A DNA stretch of 64,000 bases, taken from contig NZ_FPBF01000010.1 in assembly GCF_900116615.1 (NCBI RefSeq), positions 94,763 to 158,762 on the forward strand, in the 5' to 3' direction. The position numbers were made by a program, and so were the translations under genes. Shown piece after piece: positions 1 to 7,698 of this stretch (positions are counted from its first letter, which is position 1; each line of letters begins with the position of its first letter). This DNA is from Algoriphagus locisalis. Its GTDB lineage: Bacteria > Bacteroidota > Bacteroidia > Cytophagales > Cyclobacteriaceae. Under the pieces are notes generated by a model that saw nothing but the letters and a program-made list of their open reading frames with translations, made no database searches and was not told the DNA's origin.

Positions 1-1622
1 ATATTCCCTACGGCGGGATTTTACAGCACTCCAGCAGGTTATCCAACAGCCATTCAGCAAGGGCAATGGTGGAATATGCAGGTGATTGGGGTAATAAATG
101 GGAATTTAACTCACTGGCTGGGGCAGAATTGAAAATGCTGGATTTTGAAACATCCAGTCAAAGACTGTACGGGTACAATGCTGAAACGGGCAGTACCCAG
201 AAAGTGGATTACCTATCTGTTTTTCCCCAGTATAATTTTCCATTGATCATGTCTCCGGTTACCCATGCGGATGGTGTAGGGGCTGGGGCAGACCGCTTTT
301 ATTCCCTGTTTGCGAATGCCTCGCTTAGCTATTCAAATCGCTATCTACTCACCCTGAGCGCCAGGAAGGATGCTTCCAATCTATTTGGGGTAGAAGCAAA
401 CCAACGGGCAGTACCGCTTTGGTCGGCCGGCCTGGGCTGGACGCTCAGTGAGGAAGACTTTTACCACTGGGAGGGCATGCCCTATCTAAAACTCAGGGTT
501 TCCTATGGTTTTAACGGCAATGTGGACCGAAGCCTTTCTGCCTTTACCACTGCAAGAATAGCGACCAGAAATACATTGACCAATTTGCCTTATGCGCAGA
601 TTGTTAATCCCCCTAACCGAAACCTTCGATGGGAACGGATCAAGATCACCAATGTAGGGCTGGATATGGAAAGTAAAAACGGCAGGATCTCCGGGACCTT
701 GGAATTTTACCTGAAAGACGGGCTGGATCTGATCGGACAGTCTCCCTATCCCCCGAGTGCGGGTATATTGACCTTCACCGGTAATAATGCCTCCATGCGG
801 ACAACAGGCTATGACCTGCAGCTGAATACCAGAAACCTGACAGGAGGATTGAAATGGAATACTGCCTTTTTGCTGTCTGGCCTTAAGGAAAGAGTGACTG
901 ATTATGAGATAGAATCCCCGGTAGCAAGTATTCTCGACAGAGGAGCAAGTGGAGGGGGTGGGGGAGTGAATTATCCGGTGGAAGGAAGACCGCTGTTTTC
1001 TTTCTATAGTCTGCCATGGGCAGGTTTAAATCCGGATACTGGAGCTCCTCGTGGGCTGCTGGATGGAGAGCCTTCCGAGGATTACCGTACCCTGGTCAAT
1101 GAAGCAAGCCTGGAAAGTATAGTCTTTCACGGTCCAGCCAGACCCACAACGTTTGGATCCTTGCGGAATACCTTCAGCTATAAAGGGGTTAGCCTTTCTG
1201 CCAATATCAGCTACCGATTTGGGTATTATTTCAGAAGGACTTCTGTACAATACAGCAGTATCCAGATGGGAAGAGGTGGACACTCGGATTATGAGTTGAG
1301 ATGGCAGAATCCGGGCGACGAGCTGGTAACCCAGATCCCTTCCCAGCCTGCTTCCATAGATAACCTAAGAGATACCTTCTATCGCAACAGCAGTGTCCTA
1401 GTTGAGAAAGGCGATCATATACGGCTTCAGGATGTCCGCTTAGGCTATAGCATTCCCAAACAGGGAACCGGGCTTTTCTCCAAAATGGAGCGGGCAGAAC
1501 TCTTTCTTTATGCCAATAATCTGGGGATGATCTGGAAAGCTACCGATACAGACTGGGACCCGGATTTTGGAAGGCAAATTCCCAGAAAAAGTATAGCCTT
1601 TGGTATCCAACTTGATTTTTAA
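1..1622 (+). CDS. SusC/RagA-type TonB-linked outer-membrane receptor, C-terminal part
   Basis: This is the 3' portion of a TonB-dependent, SusC-type outer-membrane transporter. The frame is open from base 3, so the N-terminal plug, TonB box and signal peptide lie outside the window. The visible ~540 residues alternate aromatic and polar residues in barrel strands, for example RYLLTLSARKDASNLFG and GLGWTLSEEDFYHWEG, and contain the family's usual 'NRNLRWERIKITNVGLDM' type stretch. The protein ends in FGIQLDF, a C-terminal aromatic typical of outer-membrane barrels. In known systems SusC partners import oligosaccharides or peptides together with a SusD lipoprotein, and one follows 128 bases downstream. 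No degradative enzyme is linked here, so the substrate cannot be guessed. Confidence 0.93.
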   Translation, partial: IPYGGILQHSSRLSNSHSARAMVEYAGDWGNKWEFNSLAGAELKMLDFETSSQRLYGYNAETGSTQKVDYLSVFPQYNFPLIMSPVTHADGVGAGADRFYSLFANASLSYSNRYLLTLSARKDASNLFGVEANQRAVPLWSAGLGWTLSEEDFYHWEGMPYLKLRVSYGFNGNVDRSLSAFTTARIATRNTLTNLPYAQIVNPPNRNLRWERIKITNVGLDMESKNGRISGTLEFYLKDGLDLIGQSPYPPSAGILTFTGNNASMRTTGYDLQLNTRNLTGGLKWNTAFLLSGLKERVTDYEIESPVASILDRGASGGGGGVNYPVEGRPLFSFYSLPWAGLNPDTGAPRGLLDGEPSEDYRTLVNEASLESIVFHGPARPTTFGSLRNTFSYKGVSLSANISYRFGYYFRRTSVQYSSIQMGRGGHSDYELRWQNPGDELVTQIPSQPASIDNLRDTFYRNSSVLVEKGDHIRLQDVRLGYSIPKQGTGLFSKMERAELFLYANNLGMIWKATDTDWDPDFGRQIPRKSIAFGIQLDF

Positions 1623-1702
1623 CAACAACTAAAGGTAGCCGGAGACTTTCTTCATAAAGGGGAGGAGTGATTACCTCCAAAATCTAAAATTCCGGCTTAG
1701 CT

Positions 1703-1722
1703 GTGGAGCCAACTGGCTCCAC
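1703..1722 (+). promoter_or_regulatory. Perfect hairpin in the susC-susD gap
   Basis: An 8-bp perfect stem (GTGGAGCC / GGCTCCAC) with a 4-base loop lies between the SusC stop and the SusD start. No long T run follows. It may lower readthrough or stabilise the upstream mRNA, setting receptor to lipoprotein ratio. Function is inferred. Confidence 0.4.
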
Positions 1723-1750
1723 GGCACCTTTTAACTTAGACTAAAATACT

Positions 1751-3100
1751 ATGAACAGAATAAACATAAAATTAACAATCCTCGGGTTCAGCCTGCTTTT
1801 ATGGGGCTGTGAGGGATATCTGGACGAGAAGCCCAACCAGAATCTGGTAGTGGTGAATACCCTGGCTGATGTGCGGAGTCTTCTTGATAATTCAAGTGTT
1901 TTTAACGAGCAGCCTGTGCTGGGGGTGTTGGCAGCAGATAACTATTACCTGGCTGATGATGGCGTGGCAGATTTATCTGTTTACCAGATAGGTTCTTATT
2001 TCTGGATGGACGATCCTTTTCAGGGAGACTATGTAGGCGATTGGATTTCTCCCTATGAGCAGGTGTTCTATGCCAATGTGGCACTGGATGCATTGGCTGA
2101 TTTGGGTGAAAATGAAGGGGAGGAATCCGCTAAACTCAGGGGCGAGGCCTTGTTTCACCGTGCTTATGCCTATTATCAGTTGCTTCAGTACTTTGCCCCG
2201 CCTTACCAGATGGCTGGTGGAAATGATCAGTTGCTGGGGATTGTGCTGAAGGATAGCCCTGATGTCAATGAAGTGGCATTTCGATCCAATCTGGAGGAAT
2301 GTTACCGGAAAGTACTGGATGATCTGAATGAAGCGGTGACTCTTTTACCGGATTTTCAGCTTCCCAAAACCAGACCAAGTAAAGTTTCTGCGCTGGGAAT
2401 GCTGTCCCGTCTGCACTTGACCATATTTGACTATCAGGCGGCTGCAGCTACGGCAAGAGAAGCATTGGAGCTATATCCTGATCGGCTTGATTTTAGGGAA
2501 GCGGATGAGAATGCCCGCTTTCCCTTTGAGCGGATGGGAAAGGAGGTCATGTATTATTCCGCTTTGTTGACTATAGCCTTTAATTATTCCTCCCAAGTAT
2601 ATGTGGATACCGTATTGGCGGCATCTTATCAAGAGAATGACCTTCGTCTTCCGGTTTATTTTGACTCAGTAGGTCCAAATAGGCTCTCCTATACAGGAAG
2701 GCTGTCCGGTACCACTGGCATGTTTGGAGGTCTCAGTGTGGGAGAATTGGAGTTGAATCTGGCAGAAGGATTGGCTAGAACTGGGGATGAGGCCGGTTCC
2801 ATAGCGGTGTTGGAGGAGTTCTTTTCCAGGAGGATTGCTGGTGATGAAATTCCAGCGGTGGATTTCGAAGGGAAAGAATTGATTCAGTTTATTCTGGATG
2901 AAAGGAGAAGGGAGTTGATCGGTAGGGGGCTCCGTTGGACTGATCTGAGGAGGATTAATCAGGAAGCTGATTATAAAGTAACCTTGGAAAAATCTTTGAA
3001 TGGACAGTCCTATATCCTAGAGCCTAATTCTTTGAAATATACCTATCCTATACCTGATGATGAGATTATATTATCCGGTATCAGGCAGAATGAAAGGTGA
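1751..3100 (+). CDS. SusD/RagB-family nutrient-binding outer-membrane lipoprotein
   Basis: This is the surface-exposed, helical TPR-rich lid of a SusC/SusD nutrient uptake complex. A short signal peptide ends in a lipobox with the lipidated cysteine at residue 20 (LLLWGC), followed by the family hallmark YLDEKPNQN. The middle contains the helical 'GEALFHRAYAYYQLLQYFA' segment and the C terminus has the conserved ILDERRRELIGRGLRWTDLRR stretch seen in SusD proteins. At 449 residues it is slightly shorter than many homologues. It follows the SusC-type gene and is ended by a strong hairpin at 3104-3133. The ligand cannot be predicted. Confidence 0.95.
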   Translation: MNRINIKLTILGFSLLLWGCEGYLDEKPNQNLVVVNTLADVRSLLDNSSVFNEQPVLGVLAADNYYLADDGVADLSVYQIGSYFWMDDPFQGDYVGDWISPYEQVFYANVALDALADLGENEGEESAKLRGEALFHRAYAYYQLLQYFAPPYQMAGGNDQLLGIVLKDSPDVNEVAFRSNLEECYRKVLDDLNEAVTLLPDFQLPKTRPSKVSALGMLSRLHLTIFDYQAAAATAREALELYPDRLDFREADENARFPFERMGKEVMYYSALLTIAFNYSSQVYVDTVLAASYQENDLRLPVYFDSVGPNRLSYTGRLSGTTGMFGGLSVGELELNLAEGLARTGDEAGSIAVLEEFFSRRIAGDEIPAVDFEGKELIQFILDERRRELIGRGLRWTDLRRINQEADYKVTLEKSLNGQSYILEPNSLKYTYPIPDDEIILSGIRQNER

Positions 3101-3103
3101 AAA

Positions 3104-3133
3104 AATTCCCAGGGAAGGATCTCCCTGGGAATT
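3104..3133. terminator. Bidirectional intrinsic terminator between susD and the DUF6520 gene
   Basis: A perfect 12-bp stem (AATTCCCAGGGA / TCCCTGGGAATT) with a 6-base loop lies between two convergent genes. On the minus strand it is followed by TTTTTT; on the plus strand by a weaker T-rich stretch. It can end both the susD transcript and the opposing one. Confidence 0.85.
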
Positions 3134-3142
3134 AACCTTTTA

Positions 3143-3436
3143 TCATAAGGCTACATAAGTGCCTTCTTCCAGATTCTCTATGGTGCCAAATGGATTGTCA
3201 TTGACAAACTCCACTTCACATTCCTGAGAACTTGCATCACATCTATAATCCACAAGGATCTCCTCATCGGTAATCTCACGATAGCCGTTGGTCATCGCAT
3301 AGTCGGGATGAGAATCTGGGGTCCATACTTTGGTTGCAGTTTTTTCAGTCACCATAGGCGGTACATTCATGGCCATGGCCAAGGTTGCTCCGAACACTAA
3401 TCCCAGTGCTGGGAGCATTTTTGATATTGATTTCAT
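3143..3436 (-). CDS. Small exported DUF6520-type protein
   Basis: This encodes a 97-residue preprotein. I place the start at the ATG at 3434-3436 because it begins a clean signal sequence (MKSISKMLPALG, then a hydrophobic stretch ending near AMA). The frame upstream is open, but its predicted residues look like leader sequence rather than protein. The mature part is acidic, with Cys66 and Cys73 (RCDASSQECEV), and ends in EGTYVAL. The pattern fits the Bacteroidota family DUF6520, whose function is unknown. In my recollection such genes often sit next to MauE/DoxX-like membrane proteins, and one lies upstream here. That partnership suggests redox handling of the cysteines, but this is inference. 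Confidence 0.7.
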   Translation of the reverse strand: MKSISKMLPALGLVFGATLAMAMNVPPMVTEKTATKVWTPDSHPDYAMTNGYREITDEEILVDYRCDASSQECEVEFVNDNPFGTIENLEEGTYVAL

Positions 3437-3887
3437 AATCTTGTCGTTTTTGGGAGTTGCCTCCCGGTTGAACATAGATTTTACTTGGTTCCGCTGATGC
3501 GGAGCCCCTTCCGAGGACTTCATCCTTCGTGAGGAATCCGCCCAAGGACTCCATATCAGCGGGTGAACCGTCCGGGTTGCCCCGGTTTTGGGAATCGGTT
3601 CGGATCCCTGCACCGCCGAGTGTTGGTTGGCCTTTCTACTCCCAACCCTTAGAAAGGAGCGGTGCTGTATTAGTTATTTGAAATAATTTGATCCTGAATT
3701 GGAATAAATTGCTTTTGATATTTTTTGCAGCCCAGGCCTTTCCTTTGTGGGCTGTAGGGTGGCGGATTGACCTCCGTCACCCTTAATTTTTTTATGAATT
3801 TAGATTAATAGGTACTATTCCGAATAAGAGTTTAATTTTGGGTTCTGGAAGCAGTTAATTCCGGACTAATTAAAGCTTAACAACCTG
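3437..3887. other. Long structured gap between the MauE-like and DUF6520 genes
   Basis: This 451-base stretch has no convincing gene. It holds several short hairpins, for example TCCGC-TGAT-GCGGA near 3492-3505, and a tandem pair at 3727-3782. It may be a structured 5' leader of the DUF6520 transcript. Confidence 0.4.
3757..3795 (+). terminator. Plus-strand terminator-like hairpin without an upstream plus-strand gene
   Basis: GGGTGGCGGA and TCCGTCACCC form a 10-bp stem with one G·U pair and a 6-base loop, followed by TTAATTTTTTT. A second hairpin (CAGCCCA / TGGGCTG) sits just before it. The T run is on the plus strand, yet the flanking genes are on the minus strand. Confidence 0.5.
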
Positions 3888-4364
3888 TTAAAAGCCTGAG
3901 GCACTAGCCTTGGGCTTTTTGCTTTGGAACATATAGAGTCCAACTACTGCCAGCCCGATTAGAAATAAATTCAGTATGAAATGTTCAGCCCAACCCAGAC
4001 TGTCAATAATTCCTGCGCAGTTGCAGGGGACCCTGGGGAAAGCTCCTACCCAGATCAGTCCCACATAGGTGGTGAAGACGGTGAGCAGGAGGATACTTGA
4101 GAGGTATCCCCACCATCTGCTGACTGAAAAGAGCAGGAGCCCGGTGATCAGCAACTCAGTGATTGGTACTGCATAAGCTAGCGCTTCGGCTAGTTCCCCT
4201 GGAAAGGTTTGGTTACGGAAGGCATTTCTGCTGGCTTCCCAGCGGAGCAGTTTGTCCAGGCCTGTGTAGATGAATACAGCAATTAAAATCAAGCTGCACA
4301 GTCGGTTAAAGACTGTGGTTCGGTTATCCCAATTGCGTCGATTTTCTGTAACAAGTGCTTCCAT
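3888..4364 (-). CDS. MauE/DoxX-like four-helix membrane protein
   Basis: This encodes a 158-residue inner-membrane protein with about four hydrophobic helices (roughly residues 22-38, 62-80, 85-106 and 128-146). A CNC motif (Cys114, Cys116; RVPCNCAGII) follows the third helix. This arrangement matches MauE/DoxX-type proteins, where a cysteine pair at the membrane face is linked to thiol redox chemistry; MauE itself helps mature methylamine dehydrogenase. The gene is upstream of, and co-directional with, the DUF6520 gene, although 451 bases separate them. I infer that it may act on the cysteines of that small exported protein. The exact family name is less certain than the fold. Confidence 0.75.
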   Translation of the reverse strand: MEALVTENRRNWDNRTTVFNRLCSLILIAVFIYTGLDKLLRWEASRNAFRNQTFPGELAEALAYAVPITELLITGLLLFSVSRWWGYLSSILLLTVFTTYVGLIWVGAFPRVPCNCAGIIDSLGWAEHFILNLFLIGLAVVGLYMFQSKKPKASASGF

Positions 4365-4441
4365 TTTTAACCTGTTTATGATGAATCTCTTTGCTTTTTT
4401 GATTCTGTAATAAAATTATGTAATCGGATTTACATACGCCC

Positions 4442-4493
4442 CCGACAAATGTCGGAAATGTGATATGGGGCTGAAATCTCCGACATTTGTCGG
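4442..4493. promoter_or_regulatory. Paired near-palindromes, operator or terminator, upstream of the Crp-like gene
   Basis: CCGACAAATGTCGG (4442-4455) and its exact reverse complement CCGACATTTGTCGG (4480-4493) flank a 24-base spacer in the divergent region. Each copy is itself a dyad with 6-bp arms, the architecture of tandem sites for a dimeric regulator. Together they could also fold as a long hairpin followed by TTTTTT on the plus strand. I favour an operator for the adjacent Crp-like protein, possibly with premature termination. This is inference. Confidence 0.5.
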
Positions 4494-4651
4494 TTTTTTA
4501 GGGGGCAAACCCTTATCAACTAGTCTGTTATTTGGTTTGGAATGATTTGATAATTAGATTAATAGTCGGGATTTGGTTAAAATGTGTAGTGGAATTGTCG
4601 CTTACTTTTTTTACCTGCCTGAGTTTGTTGTATTGTTTAAGCGAGTATTTT

Positions 4652-5242
4652 ATGGAAACCAAGTATAGGCAACTGTTGATTGATGATGTAAGTCAACTAA
4701 TGGAATTGAGCGAGGAAGACTTCGAAATTGTCTTTTCGGAATTGGAGCTAAAGCGTAGCAGAAGGGGACAAATACTTAAGAAGGCGGGTCAATCGGATAA
4801 GGTAAGTAGGTATCTATGTGAAGGGTTTATTGGTTCTTACAGATATTATAAGAAGCGTCATGCTTTATCTGTGATTTACCAGCGGACTGACACGGTGTTT
4901 GATGAGCGTTCTTACCGAACCGGCTTTCCAAGTGATACCCTGTTAAAATGCATCTCCGATGTAATTTTTTATGAGTTCAGCCTGCCCTCAGAGCAGGATA
5001 TCTTGGGTAAGCATCCTAAGTTTTTGGCACTAGCCCATAAGCTCAGTTTGCGTATTAATGAACGGAATGTCGCGGTATTGGAGCTGAGTCGCAAAGGTCT
5101 TAAGAAAGGGTATCATGAATTGATGCACCTTTTTCCCGGAATACTTCCTGAAATCACTTATGAAGAATTAGGGGATTTTTTTGGGGTTTCCCGCCGGACG
5201 GTGGAGCGGTTTAAACATGATCTTAAAAATTCAAAACCATGA
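4652..5242 (+). CDS. Crp/Fnr-superfamily transcription regulator linked to a terpene synthase
   Basis: This encodes a 196-residue protein with a degenerate cyclic-nucleotide-binding-type beta fold in the first ~120 residues and a C-terminal helix-turn-helix (TYEELGDFFGVSRRTVERFK). I chose the ATG at 4652 (METKYRQ) because the 40 residues upstream in the open frame look like a spurious extension. The Crp phosphate-binding cassette is not recognisable, so cAMP binding is doubtful; small-molecule or redox sensing is possible. Its stop codon overlaps the terpene synthase start by 4 nt (ATGA), so the two are translationally coupled and almost certainly functionally linked. The double palindrome at 4442-4493 is a candidate autoregulatory site. 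Confidence 0.8.
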   Translation: METKYRQLLIDDVSQLMELSEEDFEIVFSELELKRSRRGQILKKAGQSDKVSRYLCEGFIGSYRYYKKRHALSVIYQRTDTVFDERSYRTGFPSDTLLKCISDVIFYEFSLPSEQDILGKHPKFLALAHKLSLRINERNVAVLELSRKGLKKGYHELMHLFPGILPEITYEELGDFFGVSRRTVERFKHDLKNSKP

Positions 5243-6129
5243 ATGACATAGGTTTTCATACTGCTTTACAGATAAATACTAAGGATACGGATGATTCTGT
5301 CCTAACATGGGCAGAAACCTGGTTGGTGAATGATGCAGGGGAAATAGATGAAGAGGTACTGGAACGATTTCGGAGTCAGCGCCTTAACTGGTTTGCTTGC
5401 TACCTTTTTCCAATGATGGAAACAAATAAGCTGGATAGTATTGCTAAGCTGTTTTTTTGCATGTTCCTATTGGATGATTTATTGGATTTAATGGAAGGGG
5501 AAGAGGCAGAAAGTCTTTTGGAGGAAATGACTCAAAGTGAATTGAAGCAGGGCAAACATCTATTGTCACAGCTGGGCTTGCCCATAGATGTATGTTATGA
5601 AAAGGTTCTGGGATATTTTTCTTCCGATAATCAGAAAGCTAGGTTTAATCATGTATGGGACTTGTATGTAGCCGGGCTTCAATGGGAAATTAATAATAAG
5701 AATGGCATATGGAAGCTTACCCTGGAAAATTATCAGGAGATGAGGCCACATAGTTCAGGGGTTTTCATCGCCATTGAATTGCTTCGAGAAGATCGAGGTT
5801 ACTATCTGTTTGATACGAATGAATTGGAAAATGATATTGCGAGGTTTATCTGCTTGTCAAATGATCTGATTTCCGCATCTAAAGAGTACCAAATAGCGGA
5901 TAGGCATAATGAAGTGTTGTTGCTTTCCGAAGCGTTTGGACAGGAGGAGGCAGTTAATAGGGTAATGGGAGAACTAGCTTATTTGAACAAGAAAATCATC
6001 AAAAGTAGCCAGTTGATTAGCAGTGTGTCCAAAGAAAATAAAAGTTGGGTAGATAGCCTACTCTTGCTATTGGGAGGCTGTCTTTATTGGTCTGGGGAAA
6101 CTGAAAGGTATGCTGATTCCGGTGATTAA
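5239..6129 (+). CDS. Class I terpene synthase (terpene cyclase)
   Basis: This 296-residue protein carries the full set of bacterial class I terpene cyclase motifs in the right order. These are the aspartate-rich metal motif DDLLD (residues 79-83), the pyrophosphate-sensor arginine Arg169 (EMRPHSSG), the second metal-binding NSE triad Asn208/Ser212/Glu216 (NDLISASKE), and the C-terminal RY pair (Arg290-Tyr291). Such enzymes ionise a prenyl diphosphate with Mg2+ and cyclise it, usually farnesyl or geranyl diphosphate. The length fits a single alpha-domain cyclase. The product cannot be read from sequence. No P450 or prenyl transferase lies next to it; the only partner is the overlapping Crp-like regulator. 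Confidence 0.93.
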   Translation: MNDIGFHTALQINTKDTDDSVLTWAETWLVNDAGEIDEEVLERFRSQRLNWFACYLFPMMETNKLDSIAKLFFCMFLLDDLLDLMEGEEAESLLEEMTQSELKQGKHLLSQLGLPIDVCYEKVLGYFSSDNQKARFNHVWDLYVAGLQWEINNKNGIWKLTLENYQEMRPHSSGVFIAIELLREDRGYYLFDTNELENDIARFICLSNDLISASKEYQIADRHNEVLLLSEAFGQEEAVNRVMGELAYLNKKIIKSSQLISSVSKENKSWVDSLLLLLGGCLYWSGETERYADSGD

Positions 6130-6532
6130 AGCCTGGCTTTATATTTCGGATATTCTTATTTTGGTAATGAAGGGAGAAGGGGAGCAGAAGTTCTCCATGA
6201 TCGTTGGCTTGGAAATGCAGACATGCTTTGGATTATCTTTTTAAAATAATGAGTTTTAACTATTACAGATTAAGGTTTAGATTCTTCATCTGTAGATTTA
6301 AAAACCAAAACTATTCCAAAAAGCAAAAGCGCTTTGAGAATACACCTCCATTCTGACGATATTATTACATGACGCAAAATGTTTATCAAGATGATTCATT
6401 CGAAAACCCTTAAACTCGATTAACTACAAAAGCAAATTCGCGGATTACTGATAAATGATAACAAACAACTGGGAACAAGCATGTTTAAAAAGCCCTAACT
6501 GCGTCAGGCTTGCACAAACACGTTGTTGAATA
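6130..6532. other. Intergenic region after the terpene synthase
   Basis: I see no gene here. Near 6490-6530 there is a short imperfect inverted segment (GCCCTAAC...GCGTCAGGC) at the edge of the orphan-gene patch, possibly a recombination junction. Confidence 0.3.
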
Positions 6533-6664
6533 CTAGTTGTCTTTTTCGAATACGGTCGTCCAGGAACGCTCTTCTGCTAAGGGTTCTAAATTTACCTTCG
6601 TTTGAACAGTGATAGTCCTGGCATCATTACTCAATTCCCAAACCTCTGTTATATATACAAGCAT
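6533..6664 (-). pseudogene. C-terminal fragment of a small exported (lipocalin-like?) protein
   Basis: A 43-codon reading frame ends in a stop at 6533 and contains TEVWELSNDARTITVQTKV, which resembles the last two strands of lipocalin-like domains ('yeLSaDGKTLTi'). The frame stays open a little further upstream without a convincing start, so this looks like the tail of a gene whose front is gone. The assignment rests on a short stretch. Confidence 0.35.
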
Positions 6665-6746
6665 TTGTTCCCGGGAATTTACCTTATATGAATTATGGAA
6701 AACGGTTTGACTAAACTGCGTTTCAATGCAGTGTAGCTTTATAATT

Positions 6747-7358
6747 TCAGATTTTGAAAACAGCTCCGATATTAAAACTCATATAAAAATTCTTTCCGCT
6801 TTTTTGTTCTGTAGTGTCAGTGAGTCCAAATAGATTAGAGTTTTCAACGACCACTAGAATTTTAGGCGATATATTGAATTTATATCCGATTCCACTGCTA
6901 ATTCCAAATTGCGTAGAATTCGCAATGGTATTTATGCTAACAGAACCATTTCCATCATTATAATTTGCTTCAGCGTTAGTCAAAAACCCTACACCTATTC
7001 CATAATTCACGTGCCAGTTCCGTTTTGTTCCAAAATGATAATTCATAGTCAATGGAACTGTAATGTATTTTGTTCTTTCGGAATATTCGGTAGTAAAAAT
7101 TGCAAGGTCAACTTCGTTAGTTCCCATTTTTTGATATAACAAACCTGTACGCAAACTCCATCGGTTGTTAAAAAAATAATTTCCATAAATCCCTAATTGA
7201 ATACCAGAAACTGGTGAGGAACCGAAAAGGAAAGAGTGCACTTGATAAGAAGCACTATATCCAACTAGCGGTGTTAATTCAATATTTCCTTTTTCTCTCA
7301 ATTGACCATTACACAATAAACTGCTCATTAATAGTCCAAAGCAGATTAAATATTTCAT
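6747..7358 (-). CDS. Outer-membrane beta-barrel (PorT-like) protein
   Basis: This encodes a 203-residue exported protein. A signal peptide (MKYLICFGLLMSSLLCNG) precedes eight or so amphipathic strands such as SGIQLGIYGNYFFNNRWSL and YITVPLTMNYHFG, and the chain ends in NIGAVFKI. This is the layout of the Bacteroidota outer membrane beta-barrel families (OMP_b-brl). Function is unknown, probably structural or transport. It lies in the orphan-gene patch, transcribed toward the lipocalin-like fragment. Confidence 0.75.
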   Translation of the reverse strand: MKYLICFGLLMSSLLCNGQLREKGNIELTPLVGYSASYQVHSFLFGSSPVSGIQLGIYGNYFFNNRWSLRTGLLYQKMGTNEVDLAIFTTEYSERTKYITVPLTMNYHFGTKRNWHVNYGIGVGFLTNAEANYNDGNGSVSINTIANSTQFGISSGIGYKFNISPKILVVVENSNLFGLTDTTEQKSGKNFYMSFNIGAVFKI

Positions 7359-7478
7359 TTTCGATCGTTAATGTGTGTTCTTCGTCCTCATTTGCTGGTA
7401 ACTTATATATCCTTCTCCCACTCCCCATTGCGTTTATATTGCAATTCTCTACAGGCGTTCGGGGTTCTGCTGTGTCTA

Positions 7479-7633
7479 AAATAAGGGTTTCGTCGATACC
7501 ACCCAGCGGGCTTTGAATATTTTTATTTGAAATCGAAAGGTTAGCTTCAGGGGCAAAGCATCTTTGACTATGCACCAGAATCAAATGGAGCAAAGGACTA
7601 CGAAATGCTAGTCGAGGAAATTATCACCAAACT
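7479..7633. repeat. Imperfect direct repeat, copy 1
   Basis: This ~155-bp stretch recurs at 8896-9049, with long identical blocks such as GAGGAAATTATCACCAAA and TTTGAATATTTTTATT. Both copies lie in gaps between orphan genes. The shared sequence ends right after ATCACCAAA, and different sequence follows in each copy. Confidence 0.85.
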
Positions 7634-7685
7634 AAACTGGAATCAAAATGGTCTGACTGCGCTTACTAAGCATTATGGGATTTAA
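7545..7685 (+). pseudogene. C-terminal fragment of an unidentified gene (IFDYAPES...KHYGI)
   Basis: A 46-residue frame opens directly after an in-frame TAG and runs to TAA. It reads like real protein (SIFDYAPESNGAKDYEMLVE), and the same residues are conserved in the second repeat copy at 8896-9049, which supports a coding origin. The 5' part of the gene is missing. I do not recognise the family. Confidence 0.4.
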
Positions 7686-7698
7686 AACTTGGCATAAG

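Larger units (their letters stand above)
7359..7698. other. Gap holding gene debris and repeat copy 1
   Basis: There is no intact gene here. The segment contains the plus-strand gene fragment at 7545-7685 and the first copy of the 155-bp direct repeat. An open frame on the minus strand (7309-7593) runs over both and overlaps the barrel protein's start, so I regard it as chance or remnant. Confidence 0.5.

Noticed and set aside
7309..7593. Minus-strand 94-codon open frame over repeat copy 1
   Set aside because: It overlaps the start of the barrel protein and a plus-strand fragment. Its conserved part is the repeat itself, and I see no protein family.
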